DNA of 14,438 nt, taken from assembly GCA_039815505.1 (NCBI GenBank), contig JBCBZE010000047.1, forward strand, positions 1-14,438. The letters run 5' to 3'. Below are positions 1 through 6,461 of this stretch, piece after piece. The DNA is from CANLWN01 sp039815505. Its GTDB lineage: Bacteria > Bacteroidota > Bacteroidia > Flavobacteriales > Flavobacteriaceae. A program made the translations under genes and the position numbers. Every line of letters starts with the position of its first letter. Position 1 is the first letter of the stretch. The notes beneath the pieces are model-generated. The model saw only the letters and a list, made by a program, of their open reading frames with translations, did not search any database and was not told the DNA's origin.

Positions 1-35
1 ATTTATGCTTTATATCTTAGGTATACTAAAAAGCT

Positions 36-1871
36 TTAGAGGTCAAGATCAAACTCACTGCGAAGAATATCGATGGCGGGATTCTTTTTTCTTAATTTTT
101 CATATTTCTCCTCTGGGGTAAAAGCAAACTTTTTGGCAGTCTCTTCATTAACAGTTATCTTAAGGCTAACGGAATGATTATTCAATTTTTCCTTTAAATA
201 AACCATTAAATCGTACTGTTCCCGTTCTATCTCCTTTTTCATGGTGCTATTGGGCAGTTCTATCCAAATAGTATGTTCGTTCAATAATTTGGGAACATCC
301 GTATGAAGATTGGAGGCCAATATTTTTTGTCCGTTACCATCTATTTTTTTTACGAAATCTGCCCAATGTTGTTGCATTTCCTCTTCGGTGAATTTTTCTT
401 TGGGCAGTTGTGTTTCATCAATAGACGCTTCCTTTTTGCTTAGTTCATGTTTTTTCTTTGCTTTTAAGCTAGACAGTGAAAGTGCCGAGACCCTTTTGGC
501 ATGAATATCCAGTTTTACCTTTTCAGTGTCAGCCATAGTGGCACTTTCCACTATTGGAACGGTAACGGTATCTGTTTGGGACGAAGGTATATCGGGAGAG
601 ATTTCCAGTTCTTCAACCGGGGGTTGTTTAATTTCGTCCTCTATATTGTTCGGTTGGGTATTTGGTATTTGCTTTTCTTCCTTGGCATCAACAACCTTAG
701 TTTCCGGTTTTACTTCAGCTAAGCTTGGCTTAGGGGTGGAAAAAAAGGAAGCGGGCACCAAATTTTTCTTGGAGGCCGCATTTGCAATTATGGATTCAGT
801 ATTTTTTTTTTGTCCATCAAAATCGATGGATGCAAGTTTCATAAGGGCCAATTCAACCAAAAGTCTTTGGTTTTTACTGGTCTTGTACTTTAAATCACTA
901 TCATTTGCTATATCTATGGCTTTTAAGAGAAAAGCGTTGGACGTTTTTCTGGACTGCTCCAGATAGCTTTTTTTTGCATCTTCGCCCACTTCCAAAAGTG
1001 CTATCGTATCTTGATGTTGGCATACCATTAAATCCCTAAAATGGGAGGCCAAACCGGAAATAAAGTGATGCCCGTCGAACCCTTTGGCCAAGGTTTCATT
1101 TAACAATATGAGCAGGGAAGGAATATTGTGTTCCAAAATAAGGTCGGTTGCCGAAAAATACGTATCATAATCCAATACGTTCAAATTTTCCGTAACAGCT
1201 TTTCTAGTTAATTTCTTTCCTGCGAAGCTTACCACCCTATCAAAAATAGAAAGTGCATCGCGCATGGCTCCATCCGCTTTTTGCGCAATAATATGCAGGG
1301 CGTCATCATCGGCCTCTATTTCCTGATTGTCAGCAATATATTTTAGATAATCGGCCGCATCCTTAACTGTAATCCTTTTAAAATCAAATATTTGACATCG
1401 CGATAGGATAGTAGGTATAATTTTATGCTTTTCCGTGGTCGCCAAAATGAAAATAGCGTGCTTTGGTGGTTCCTCCAAGGTTTTTAAGAAGGCATTGAAA
1501 GCTGATTGGGACAGCATATGTACCTCATCGATGATATATACTTTGTATTTACCTACTTGGGGCGGTATACGTACTTGATCGATTAGATTCCTAATATCGT
1601 CAACCGAATTATTGGAGGCCGCATCCAACTCAAAAATATTAAAAGCAAAATCTTCATCGGTATGTTCCGTGCCGTCTTGATTAATTTTTTTTGCCAAAAT
1701 ACGGGCACAAGTGGTTTTGCCCACGCCCCTTGGGCCACAGAACAGGAGAGCCTGTGCCAAATGATTATTTTCAATCGCGTTGAGCAAGGTATTGGTAATA
1801 GCCTTTTGCCCCACAACATCCTTAAAGGTTTGAGGTCTATATTTTCGGGCAGATACTACAAAAGGCTCCAA
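36..1871 (-). CDS. dnaX: DNA polymerase III subunit gamma/tau
   Basis: This is the ATPase of the clamp loader, which opens the beta clamp and places it on primed DNA at the replication fork. The 611-residue product opens with the family signature SARKYRP, then Walker A (GPRGVGKT, residues 46-53), Walker B with the DExH-like core IIDEVH (113-118), sensor I (LATTE, 143-147) and the SRC motif with the arginine finger (157-159). The region to about residue 350 matches domains I-III; a low-complexity linker (about 360-490) and a conserved-looking C-terminal domain (about 495-611) follow, as expected for tau. The four cysteines of the zinc module that usually lies between Walker A and the ELDAASN motif (81-87) are absent; the segment is a short acidic loop, as I recall for other flavobacterial DnaX. 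The ATG at 1871 gives the conserved N-terminus. A ten-A run at codons 354-357 could allow slippage to a gamma form. Confidence 0.97.
   Translation of the reverse strand: MEPFVVSARKYRPQTFKDVVGQKAITNTLLNAIENNHLAQALLFCGPRGVGKTTCARILAKKINQDGTEHTDEDFAFNIFELDAASNNSVDDIRNLIDQVRIPPQVGKYKVYIIDEVHMLSQSAFNAFLKTLEEPPKHAIFILATTEKHKIIPTILSRCQIFDFKRITVKDAADYLKYIADNQEIEADDDALHIIAQKADGAMRDALSIFDRVVSFAGKKLTRKAVTENLNVLDYDTYFSATDLILEHNIPSLLILLNETLAKGFDGHHFISGLASHFRDLMVCQHQDTIALLEVGEDAKKSYLEQSRKTSNAFLLKAIDIANDSDLKYKTSKNQRLLVELALMKLASIDFDGQKKNTESIIANAASKKNLVPASFFSTPKPSLAEVKPETKVVDAKEEKQIPNTQPNNIEDEIKQPPVEELEISPDIPSSQTDTVTVPIVESATMADTEKVKLDIHAKRVSALSLSSLKAKKKHELSKKEASIDETQLPKEKFTEEEMQQHWADFVKKIDGNGQKILASNLHTDVPKLLNEHTIWIELPNSTMKKEIEREQYDLMVYLKEKLNNHSVSLKITVNEETAKKFAFTPEEKYEKLRKKNPAIDILRSEFDLDL
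802..811 (-). other. A10 run in dnaX, putative slippage site for a gamma-length product
   Basis: On the coding strand ten consecutive A residues span codons 354-357 (CAA AAA AAA AAT). Gain of one base, or a -1 ribosomal shift, gives CAA AAA AAA AAA TAC TGA and a 358-residue product. Loss of one base gives ATA CTG AAT CCA TAA and a 360-residue product. Both stops fall just after the expected end of domain III, where gamma forms end. It is known that dnaX of Thermus makes gamma by transcriptional slippage on an A run and that Escherichia coli does so by ribosomal frameshifting on A AAA AAG. That it happens here is inference. Confidence 0.5.
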
Positions 1872-1898
1872 TATATACTATTGTTTCGATGTACTTTA

Positions 1899-1906
1899 CA
1901 AATATA
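1899..1906 (-). promoter_or_regulatory. dnaX promoter -7 box
   Basis: The minus strand reads TATATTTG, a perfect match to the Bacteroidota -7 consensus TAnnTTTG, ending 27 bases before the dnaX ATG. This would place the transcript start about 20-25 bases upstream of the codon. No clear TTTG -33 element lies at the usual distance. Confidence 0.55.
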
Positions 1907-1980
1907 GAAATAGCCGTAAATAATCCTCTTTATTCTTTTTGTTTTAATCTTTTTTTATCAACAATTATTGGACATTAGGT

Positions 1981-1988
1981 TACATTTG
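1981..1988 (+). promoter_or_regulatory. rnpB promoter -7 box
   Basis: TACATTTG matches TAnnTTTG exactly and ends 2 bases before the first base of the RNase P RNA P1 helix at 1991, which is close to where transcription should begin after such a box. A TTTG -33 element is not obvious at the usual spacing; the region upstream is T-rich. It is divergent from the dnaX box about 75 bases away. Confidence 0.6.
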
Positions 1989-1990
1989 CA

Positions 1991-2300
1991 AATAGCAGGT
2001 CACCTTATCGCTCTGACGGTTAACGTCAGAGAGGAAAGTCCGGACACCACAGTGCAACATAGCGGGTAACACCCGTCCGTCGAAAGGCGAGGACCAGTGC
2101 AACAGAAAGCAAGTACAGGTAATGCTGTAGTGAAATCAGGTAAACTCTATGTGGTGCAACGCCATGTAAATCAGCGTTTAAGGGTAGCACGCCCAAGCTG
2201 AAGGGTAGGCGGTTAGAGTTTTTGGGCAACCAAAGGCCTAGATAAATGATAAGAATTCACCCTTGGTGAAAACAGAATCCGGCTTATGACCTGCTATTTT
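1991..2300 (+). ncRNA. rnpB: RNase P RNA (class A)
   Basis: This is the catalytic RNA that removes 5' leaders from precursor tRNAs. The diagnostic 5' core block GAGGAAAGTCCGGAC lies at 2031-2045 and the matching 3' core block, ACAGAATCCGGCTTAT, at 2272-2287. The ends pair to form P1: AATAGCAGGTC (1991-2001) with GACCTGCTATT (2288-2298), 11 perfect base pairs. A simple P3 hairpin is visible, CTCTGACG (2011-2018) with CGTCAGAG (2024-2031) around a GTTAA loop. The GGTAAAC / GGTGCAAC block near 2140-2160 and a 6-bp hairpin at 2256-2270 near the P18 position fit the bacterial class A layout. The length, about 310 bases, is a little short, as in other Bacteroidota. The exact 3' end is uncertain by a few bases, and no intrinsic terminator is clear beyond the T-rich stretch after P1. 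Confidence 0.97.
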
Positions 2301-2305
2301 ATTAT

Positions 2306-2848
2306 TTATGGGGTATTTTCAAAAAAACTGAACGCACTCCCTCCGTACTTTCGTTGATGGGAAAAATTGTTCAGATGGGATAGATCCATATGTTTTGAAT
2401 GTTCTAAAATTAAAACACCGTCCTCTCGGAGCAAATTGTTTTTAAAGACCAATTCCGGGATATTTGAAAAATCGCTCATGGGCATGTTATAAGGCGGGTC
2501 TGCGAAAATAATATTAAAATCACGTATAGTCTTACCCAAAAATTTATGCACATCGCTTTTGATGGGAACAATTTTAAAACCTAGCTCCTTAGCGGTCCTA
2601 TCAATAAATTTTATACAATTAAAGTTAGCATCCACACTGGTGATCTCTTGCGTTCCCCGTGAGGCAAACTCATAGCTGATGTTTCCTGTTCCCGCAAAAA
2701 GGTCAAGGACCGAAATCTCATCTAGGTAATAACCATTGTTCAGGATATTGAAAAGTGCTTCTTTCGCCATATCTGTAGTAGGGCGTACCGGTAACCCTTT
2801 TGGGGCATGTATGCGTTTACCTTTGTATACCCCGGAAATAATTCGCAT
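2306..2848 (-). CDS. rsmD: 16S rRNA (guanine(966)-N(2))-methyltransferase
   Basis: The enzyme transfers a methyl group from S-adenosylmethionine to N2 of G966 in 16S rRNA during assembly of the small subunit. The 180-residue protein begins MRIISGVYKGKR with RPTTD at 22-26, the family's N-terminal signature. It has the SAM-binding motif LDLFAGTGN (48-56), an acidic residue at the second strand (SVDAN, 71-75) and the catalytic DPPY motif (117-120). Its length is normal for RsmD. It is the last gene of a three-gene minus-strand unit; its ATG overlaps the stop of the preceding DUF3822 gene by one base (TAATG), which suggests coupled translation. Its stop lies only a few bases from the 3' end of the convergent rnpB. 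Confidence 0.96.
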   Translation of the reverse strand: MRIISGVYKGKRIHAPKGLPVRPTTDMAKEALFNILNNGYYLDEISVLDLFAGTGNISYEFASRGTQEITSVDANFNCIKFIDRTAKELGFKIVPIKSDVHKFLGKTIRDFNIIFADPPYNMPMSDFSNIPELVFKNNLLREDGVLILEHSKHMDLSHLNNFSHQRKYGGSAFSFFENTP

Positions 2849-3681
2849 TAAAGAGCATTTAGTACGGTAAAATCGATACTTTCTTCATGTAACTCGCCTA
2901 AATGATAGGGTGTGTTGGAAGGTATGAATATGGACACATTTTTGACATATTCATAGCAGAGATCATAGATATCGTCTCCTTCCTCAATAATTCCAAAAAG
3001 TCTAAGTTTCACAGTCTCGGTGTCCAGTTTTAATTGTTCAAGGGTAAAAAGAAGGTAGTAAATGAAATCTTCCCTGGAATAGAAATTAAAGCTGTTAAAG
3101 AGATGTAATTTTTTTTGGGAAAGTACGGTGATATCCATTTGCTGTTCTGAAACGTGCACGTAACAAGTAGATTCATTTCCGTTGCTATGGCTGTTTAGCA
3201 AAGTATGTACCATCACCGTACCTGTATGTCTAAACTCAAACTCGCCAAAAAGGTCATAAATATAGTTGTTGATATTTACAAAGGGAACGTATACATTAAC
3301 GATGTCATAGCTTTCGATCTCGTCAAAAACTATAAGGTCGTTTGCTAAAATCTTCGTATTGAATTTTAGATAGTTAGGTAATTCGTTTTCATCAAAAAGT
3401 GCTTTGGGTACCAAGCTAAAGAGGTTATTTCTATGAATGACCACCACTTCGGAAAAAGTAGCATCGCTTATTTGATGTTTCTCTAAATGGGTAGCCAATC
3501 TTTTCTGTACCTCATAGGGAGAAAGATCTTTTTCGAATGAAATACTTTCCGAGGCTAGAATTTTATTGCCTATGGTATCCAATACACAAAAAGAAAGTCC
3601 ATTCAAGCTAACTTGAATGGACAATTTATAATAATCTTTAGCAGATTTTTCTAAAATACTAGTTGTCGCTTTTTTTGTCAT
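2848..3681 (-). CDS. DUF3822 family protein
   Basis: This Bacteroidota protein family of unknown function commonly sits next to rsmD. I chose the ATG at 3681 (MTKKATTS, 277 residues); an in-frame ATG at 3714 would lie deeper inside the upstream gene. Even so the two genes overlap by 23 bases. No signal peptide or membrane segment is visible, so it is probably cytoplasmic. The pattern of an N-terminal strand pair (KLSIQVSLNGLSFCVLD) and a second similar half after about residue 155 (YVHVSEQQMDITVLS) resembles an actin/RNase H-like fold such as PilM. This is a reading by eye, not an alignment, and the phosphate-binding glycines of true ATPases are not evident. Assignment to DUF3822 rests on the overall sequence and neighbourhood. 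Confidence 0.82.
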   Translation of the reverse strand: MTKKATTSILEKSAKDYYKLSIQVSLNGLSFCVLDTIGNKILASESISFEKDLSPYEVQKRLATHLEKHQISDATFSEVVVIHRNNLFSLVPKALFDENELPNYLKFNTKILANDLIVFDEIESYDIVNVYVPFVNINNYIYDLFGEFEFRHTGTVMVHTLLNSHSNGNESTCYVHVSEQQMDITVLSQKKLHLFNSFNFYSREDFIYYLLFTLEQLKLDTETVKLRLFGIIEEGDDIYDLCYEYVKNVSIFIPSNTPYHLGELHEESIDFTVLNAL

Positions 3682-4309
3682 AAATGGGTGGCCAATTACC
3701 GTTGGTACTGACATCGGTTAGAGAACCAACTTTAATCTCCGTTCCGTTGACTTCCTCTACACTGGCATGGGCGTTTTCAGCGGCCAAAAGGTCTTTGGGT
3801 TGATCAAATAGAACAACGTTCTTTTTAACCTTGGCTTCAAAGACGGCAGCTTTAAAACCACTCTTATCGATAATATCCGCTTTCATTTCAAACTTTTCCC
3901 CATTCTGTGCACCGGGCACGTTCATCATTGTTTTGTAACGGTCATCGCTTTTGAACAAGGAATCCTTTACGGAACGCACTCCCAAGGTATCTACAATCTT
4001 CACCTCTTTTAAGAGGTCAATTTGATAAGTTTCATCAAATGCCATATACGAGGAGTCCCTTTGCTGGGTAATCGTAAAGTTACCGGTATCTACAAATCGT
4101 ATTAAACTATTAAAGTCATTGGCAAATTTTCCATTAACTGTTTTATAGGCTTCTTGAGACTTGGCAACATCTTTCAAGACAGCGATTACTTTGGAGTAAC
4201 GTTCTTCCTTTATTTTTTTAAATTTTATCGGCGCATTAACGGATTGGTAAATAAGATATCCCAAACCTATGCACACTATCCAAAGCACAATTTGTATTAT
4301 GGTCTTCAT
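3659..4309 (-). CDS. Membrane-anchored protein with pseudopilin-like N-terminal half
   Basis: I do not recognise a named family. The 216-residue product has one hydrophobic segment at about residues 4-22, followed by a basic stretch and a soluble remainder that should face the periplasm. Residues about 38-75 form a predicted helix leading to YKTVNGKFANDFNSLIRFV, which resembles the pattern after the N-terminal helix of type II secretion pseudopilins (an A/Q-x-x-Y, then N-G-x-F/Y, then a leucine-rich turn). A prepilin peptidase site is not evident, so it is likely to stay anchored by its N-terminus. It is the first gene of the unit with DUF3822 and rsmD, with a perfect -7 box upstream. It could instead be an unrelated periplasmic protein. 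Confidence 0.8.
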   Translation of the reverse strand: MKTIIQIVLWIVCIGLGYLIYQSVNAPIKFKKIKEERYSKVIAVLKDVAKSQEAYKTVNGKFANDFNSLIRFVDTGNFTITQQRDSSYMAFDETYQIDLLKEVKIVDTLGVRSVKDSLFKSDDRYKTMMNVPGAQNGEKFEMKADIIDKSGFKAAVFEAKVKKNVVLFDQPKDLLAAENAHASVEEVNGTEIKVGSLTDVSTNGNWPPIYDKKSDN

Positions 4310-4342
4310 TTCGTATGTGTTAATTTAATTTAGTGGTTATCA

Positions 4343-4372
4343 CAAATCTACAATTTTTTTTTAATCGTAAAA
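4343..4372 (-). promoter_or_regulatory. Promoter of the pilin-like/DUF3822/rsmD unit
   Basis: On the minus strand a TTTT (4372-4369) stands 18 bases before TAGATTTG (4350-4343), a perfect TAnnTTTG -7 box with a three-of-four match to the TTTG -33 element. The expected transcript start is about 25-30 bases before the ATG at 4309. Confidence 0.55.
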
Positions 4373-4374
4373 GG

Positions 4375-4403
4375 TTTTCCCCTAAAAATCCTGATTATCT
4401 TTG
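4375..4403 (+). promoter_or_regulatory. Promoter of the helicase-LPS operon
   Basis: TTTT (4375-4378), a 17-base spacer and a perfect -7 box TATCTTTG (4396-4403) lie directly in front of the ATG at 4411. A start a few bases after the box would leave a leader of about 0-3 bases, so the helicase message may be leaderless. The -33 elements of this promoter and its divergent partner form the palindrome-like AAAAGGTTTT at 4369-4378. Confidence 0.55.
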
Positions 4404-4410
4404 AAGACTT

Positions 4411-5850
4411 ATGGATACAGTTACGGCCAGTTCTTTTTACAAAATTTTAAAGGACAAGTTTCCACATAGTCCTACCTTAAAACAGGAAATAGTATTGCAA
4501 AAGTTGAGCGATTTTGTGCTCTCCAAGGAAAAAGACCATGTTTTTTTGTTAAAAGGTTATGCGGGTACGGGTAAAACTACCATTGTAGGGACTATAGTGA
4601 CCAATTTATGGAAAACGACCATGAAAGCGGTGTTAATGGCGCCAACGGGAAGAGCTGCCAAGGTAATGTCCAACTACTCCAATTCCCAGGCTTTCACGAT
4701 TCATAGAAAAATTTATTTTCCAAAGAAAGAGAGTGGTGGCGGCATTAAGTTTGTTTTGGCACCGAACAAACATAGAAATACGATTTTTATTGTTGATGAA
4801 GCCTCTATGATACCGGATACTAAGGCAGATTCCAAGTTGTTCGAGAATGGGTCCCTTTTGGACGACTTGTTGATGTTTGTCTATTCTGGCCACAATTGCA
4901 AGCTTATTCTCATAGGGGATACGGCCCAATTACCTCCTGTACGTTTGCATTTAAGCCCTGCGCTAGATGAAGATAAGTTAACCTTGAACTACAATAAGGA
5001 AGTGGTTAAGTTAGAATTGGATGAAGTGGTCAGACAAGCCAAAAACTCTGGAATATTGGTTAACGCCACGAATTTAAGGGAACAATTACAAAGTGGCTTT
5101 TTTGATAATTTTAAATTTGATGTAGCTCCCTACACAGATATTGTTCGTCTTATTGACGGTCATGAGATTCAGGAAGCCATAGACAGCTCTTATAGCGAAA
5201 ATGGCAAGGAAGAAACATCCTTTATCGTACGGTCCAACAAACGTGCTAACCTGTATAACGAAAACATAAGGAGCAGGATTCTTTACCTGGAAAACGAATT
5301 GGCGGTCGGGGATTATATGATGGTGGTGAAGAACAATTATTTTTGGCTAAAACCCAACTCGGAAGCAGGTTTTATTGCCAATGGGGATATTATAGAAGTA
5401 TTGGAAATTTTTGCCATCAAGGAACTTTACACGTTCAAATTTGCCGAGGTAAAGGTGAAAATGGTGGATTATCCCGATCAGAAACCTTTTGAGACCGTAT
5501 TACTTTTAGATACCATAAAGGCAGAGACACCTTCTTTACCCTATGAAGATGGAAATAGGTTGTATCAGGAAGTCATGAAGGATTATGCCAATGAGAAATC
5601 CAAATATAAAAAGTTTTTTGGCGTTAAGAACAACAAGTACTTTAATGCCTTACAGGTAAAGTTCTCCTATGCCATTACTTGCCATAAATCCCAAGGTGGG
5701 CAATGGAATACTGTTTTTGTTGAACAGCCCTATCTTCCCAATGGAGTTGAAAAAGAGTATCTGCGTTGGTTGTATACCGCGGTGACCAGGGCCAAGAGCA
5801 AACTCTATTTGATCGGCTTCAAGAACGATTTTTTTGTTGATGGAGAATAG
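4411..5850 (+). CDS. RecD-like superfamily 1 DNA helicase (short form)
   Basis: An ATP-dependent helicase of the RecD/Pif1-like branch of superfamily 1, expected to act in DNA repair or replication. Of 479 residues, the visible motifs are Walker A GYAGTGKTT (49-57), motif Ia APTGRAA (77-83), Walker B IFIVDEAS (125-132), motif III GDTAQLPP (169-176), motif V-region TCHKSQGGQW (423-432) and motif VI YTAVTRAK (455-462), so both RecA-like domains are complete. It lacks the long N-terminal helix-hairpin-helix part of RecD2, which is usually above 700 residues. A variable stretch (about 300-410) in the second half probably holds the SH3-like insert of this family. It is the first gene of a run of six, 26 bases ahead of the next. 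It is not part of RecBCD, since no recB or recC is nearby. Confidence 0.9.
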   Translation: MDTVTASSFYKILKDKFPHSPTLKQEIVLQKLSDFVLSKEKDHVFLLKGYAGTGKTTIVGTIVTNLWKTTMKAVLMAPTGRAAKVMSNYSNSQAFTIHRKIYFPKKESGGGIKFVLAPNKHRNTIFIVDEASMIPDTKADSKLFENGSLLDDLLMFVYSGHNCKLILIGDTAQLPPVRLHLSPALDEDKLTLNYNKEVVKLELDEVVRQAKNSGILVNATNLREQLQSGFFDNFKFDVAPYTDIVRLIDGHEIQEAIDSSYSENGKEETSFIVRSNKRANLYNENIRSRILYLENELAVGDYMMVVKNNYFWLKPNSEAGFIANGDIIEVLEIFAIKELYTFKFAEVKVKMVDYPDQKPFETVLLLDTIKAETPSLPYEDGNRLYQEVMKDYANEKSKYKKFFGVKNNKYFNALQVKFSYAITCHKSQGGQWNTVFVEQPYLPNGVEKEYLRWLYTAVTRAKSKLYLIGFKNDFFVDGE

Positions 5851-5876
5851 CCTATTTTAGTACTAAAGATGTCCAA

Positions 5877-6443
5877 ATGACTTCGGAAACCATAATAAGT
5901 ATCTTTTTAGGCGTAGGGCTGTCCGCCTCTGTAGGTTTTAGGGTTTTTTTACCCCTTTTTGCCTTGAGTCTAGCTGCTTACTTTAATGTTTGGGAGCTAA
6001 ACGAAAGTTGGCAGTGGATTGGCGGTATGCCCGCTTTGATAACCCTAGGGGTAGCAAGTTTGGTAGAAATATTTGCCTATTTTATTCCATGGGTGGACAA
6101 CCTATTGGATAGTATTGCCATACCTTTGGCGGCCATAGCGGGTACGGCGGTAATGGTCTCAACCGTGGCAAACTTGGACCCAGTGGTTACTTGGTCTTTA
6201 GCTATAATAGCCGGTGGCGGTACGGCTACGGCCATAAAGGGTGCCGGGGCCACTGGTAGATTGGCTTCTACCACAACTACCGGTGGTTTGGCCAACCCGG
6301 TGGTGTCGACCGTGGAAACCGCGACTGCCGTGGTAGTGTCGACCGCTTCTATCTTTGCCCCTATATTGGCAGCTGTATTGGTCGTTGTCATACTGGCAAT
6401 TATATTTAGCATTTACAGAAAACTGCGACCAAAAAGGACGTAA
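5877..6443 (+). CDS. DUF4126 family membrane protein
   Basis: A small integral membrane protein of unknown function (188 residues). Hydrophobic segments lie at about 7-36, 50-71, 83-119 and 155-180, with a basic C-terminal tail (RKLRPKRT). Residues 112-130 form a glycine/alanine-rich stretch (GGGTATAIKGAGATGR) and 131-150 a threonine-rich one, both typical of the family as I recall it. It follows the helicase by 26 bases and precedes kdsB by 18, so it is likely co-transcribed, but nothing in it ties it directly to either activity. A role in the inner membrane close to envelope synthesis would be a guess from context. Confidence 0.85.
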   Translation: MTSETIISIFLGVGLSASVGFRVFLPLFALSLAAYFNVWELNESWQWIGGMPALITLGVASLVEIFAYFIPWVDNLLDSIAIPLAAIAGTAVMVSTVANLDPVVTWSLAIIAGGGTATAIKGAGATGRLASTTTTGGLANPVVSTVETATAVVVSTASIFAPILAAVLVVVILAIIFSIYRKLRPKRT

Positions 6444-6461
6444 ATAAACCATTGAAATACA

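Noticed and set aside
526..966. A 146-residue plus-strand open frame.
   Set aside because: It is antisense to the low-complexity linker of dnaX and has no start context or motif.
2026..2229. A 67-residue open frame on the minus strand.
   Set aside because: It is antisense to the core of RNase P RNA, whose structure explains the sequence.
3682..3714. Upstream ATG that would extend the DUF3822 protein by 11 residues.
   Set aside because: The added residues (MSVPTVIGHPF) fall deeper inside the upstream coding region and read like a shadow of it; MTKKATTS is a more typical start.
6077..6412. A 111-residue minus-strand open frame.
   Set aside because: It is antisense to the repetitive glycine/threonine-rich part of the DUF4126 gene, which yields an open frame of low complexity.
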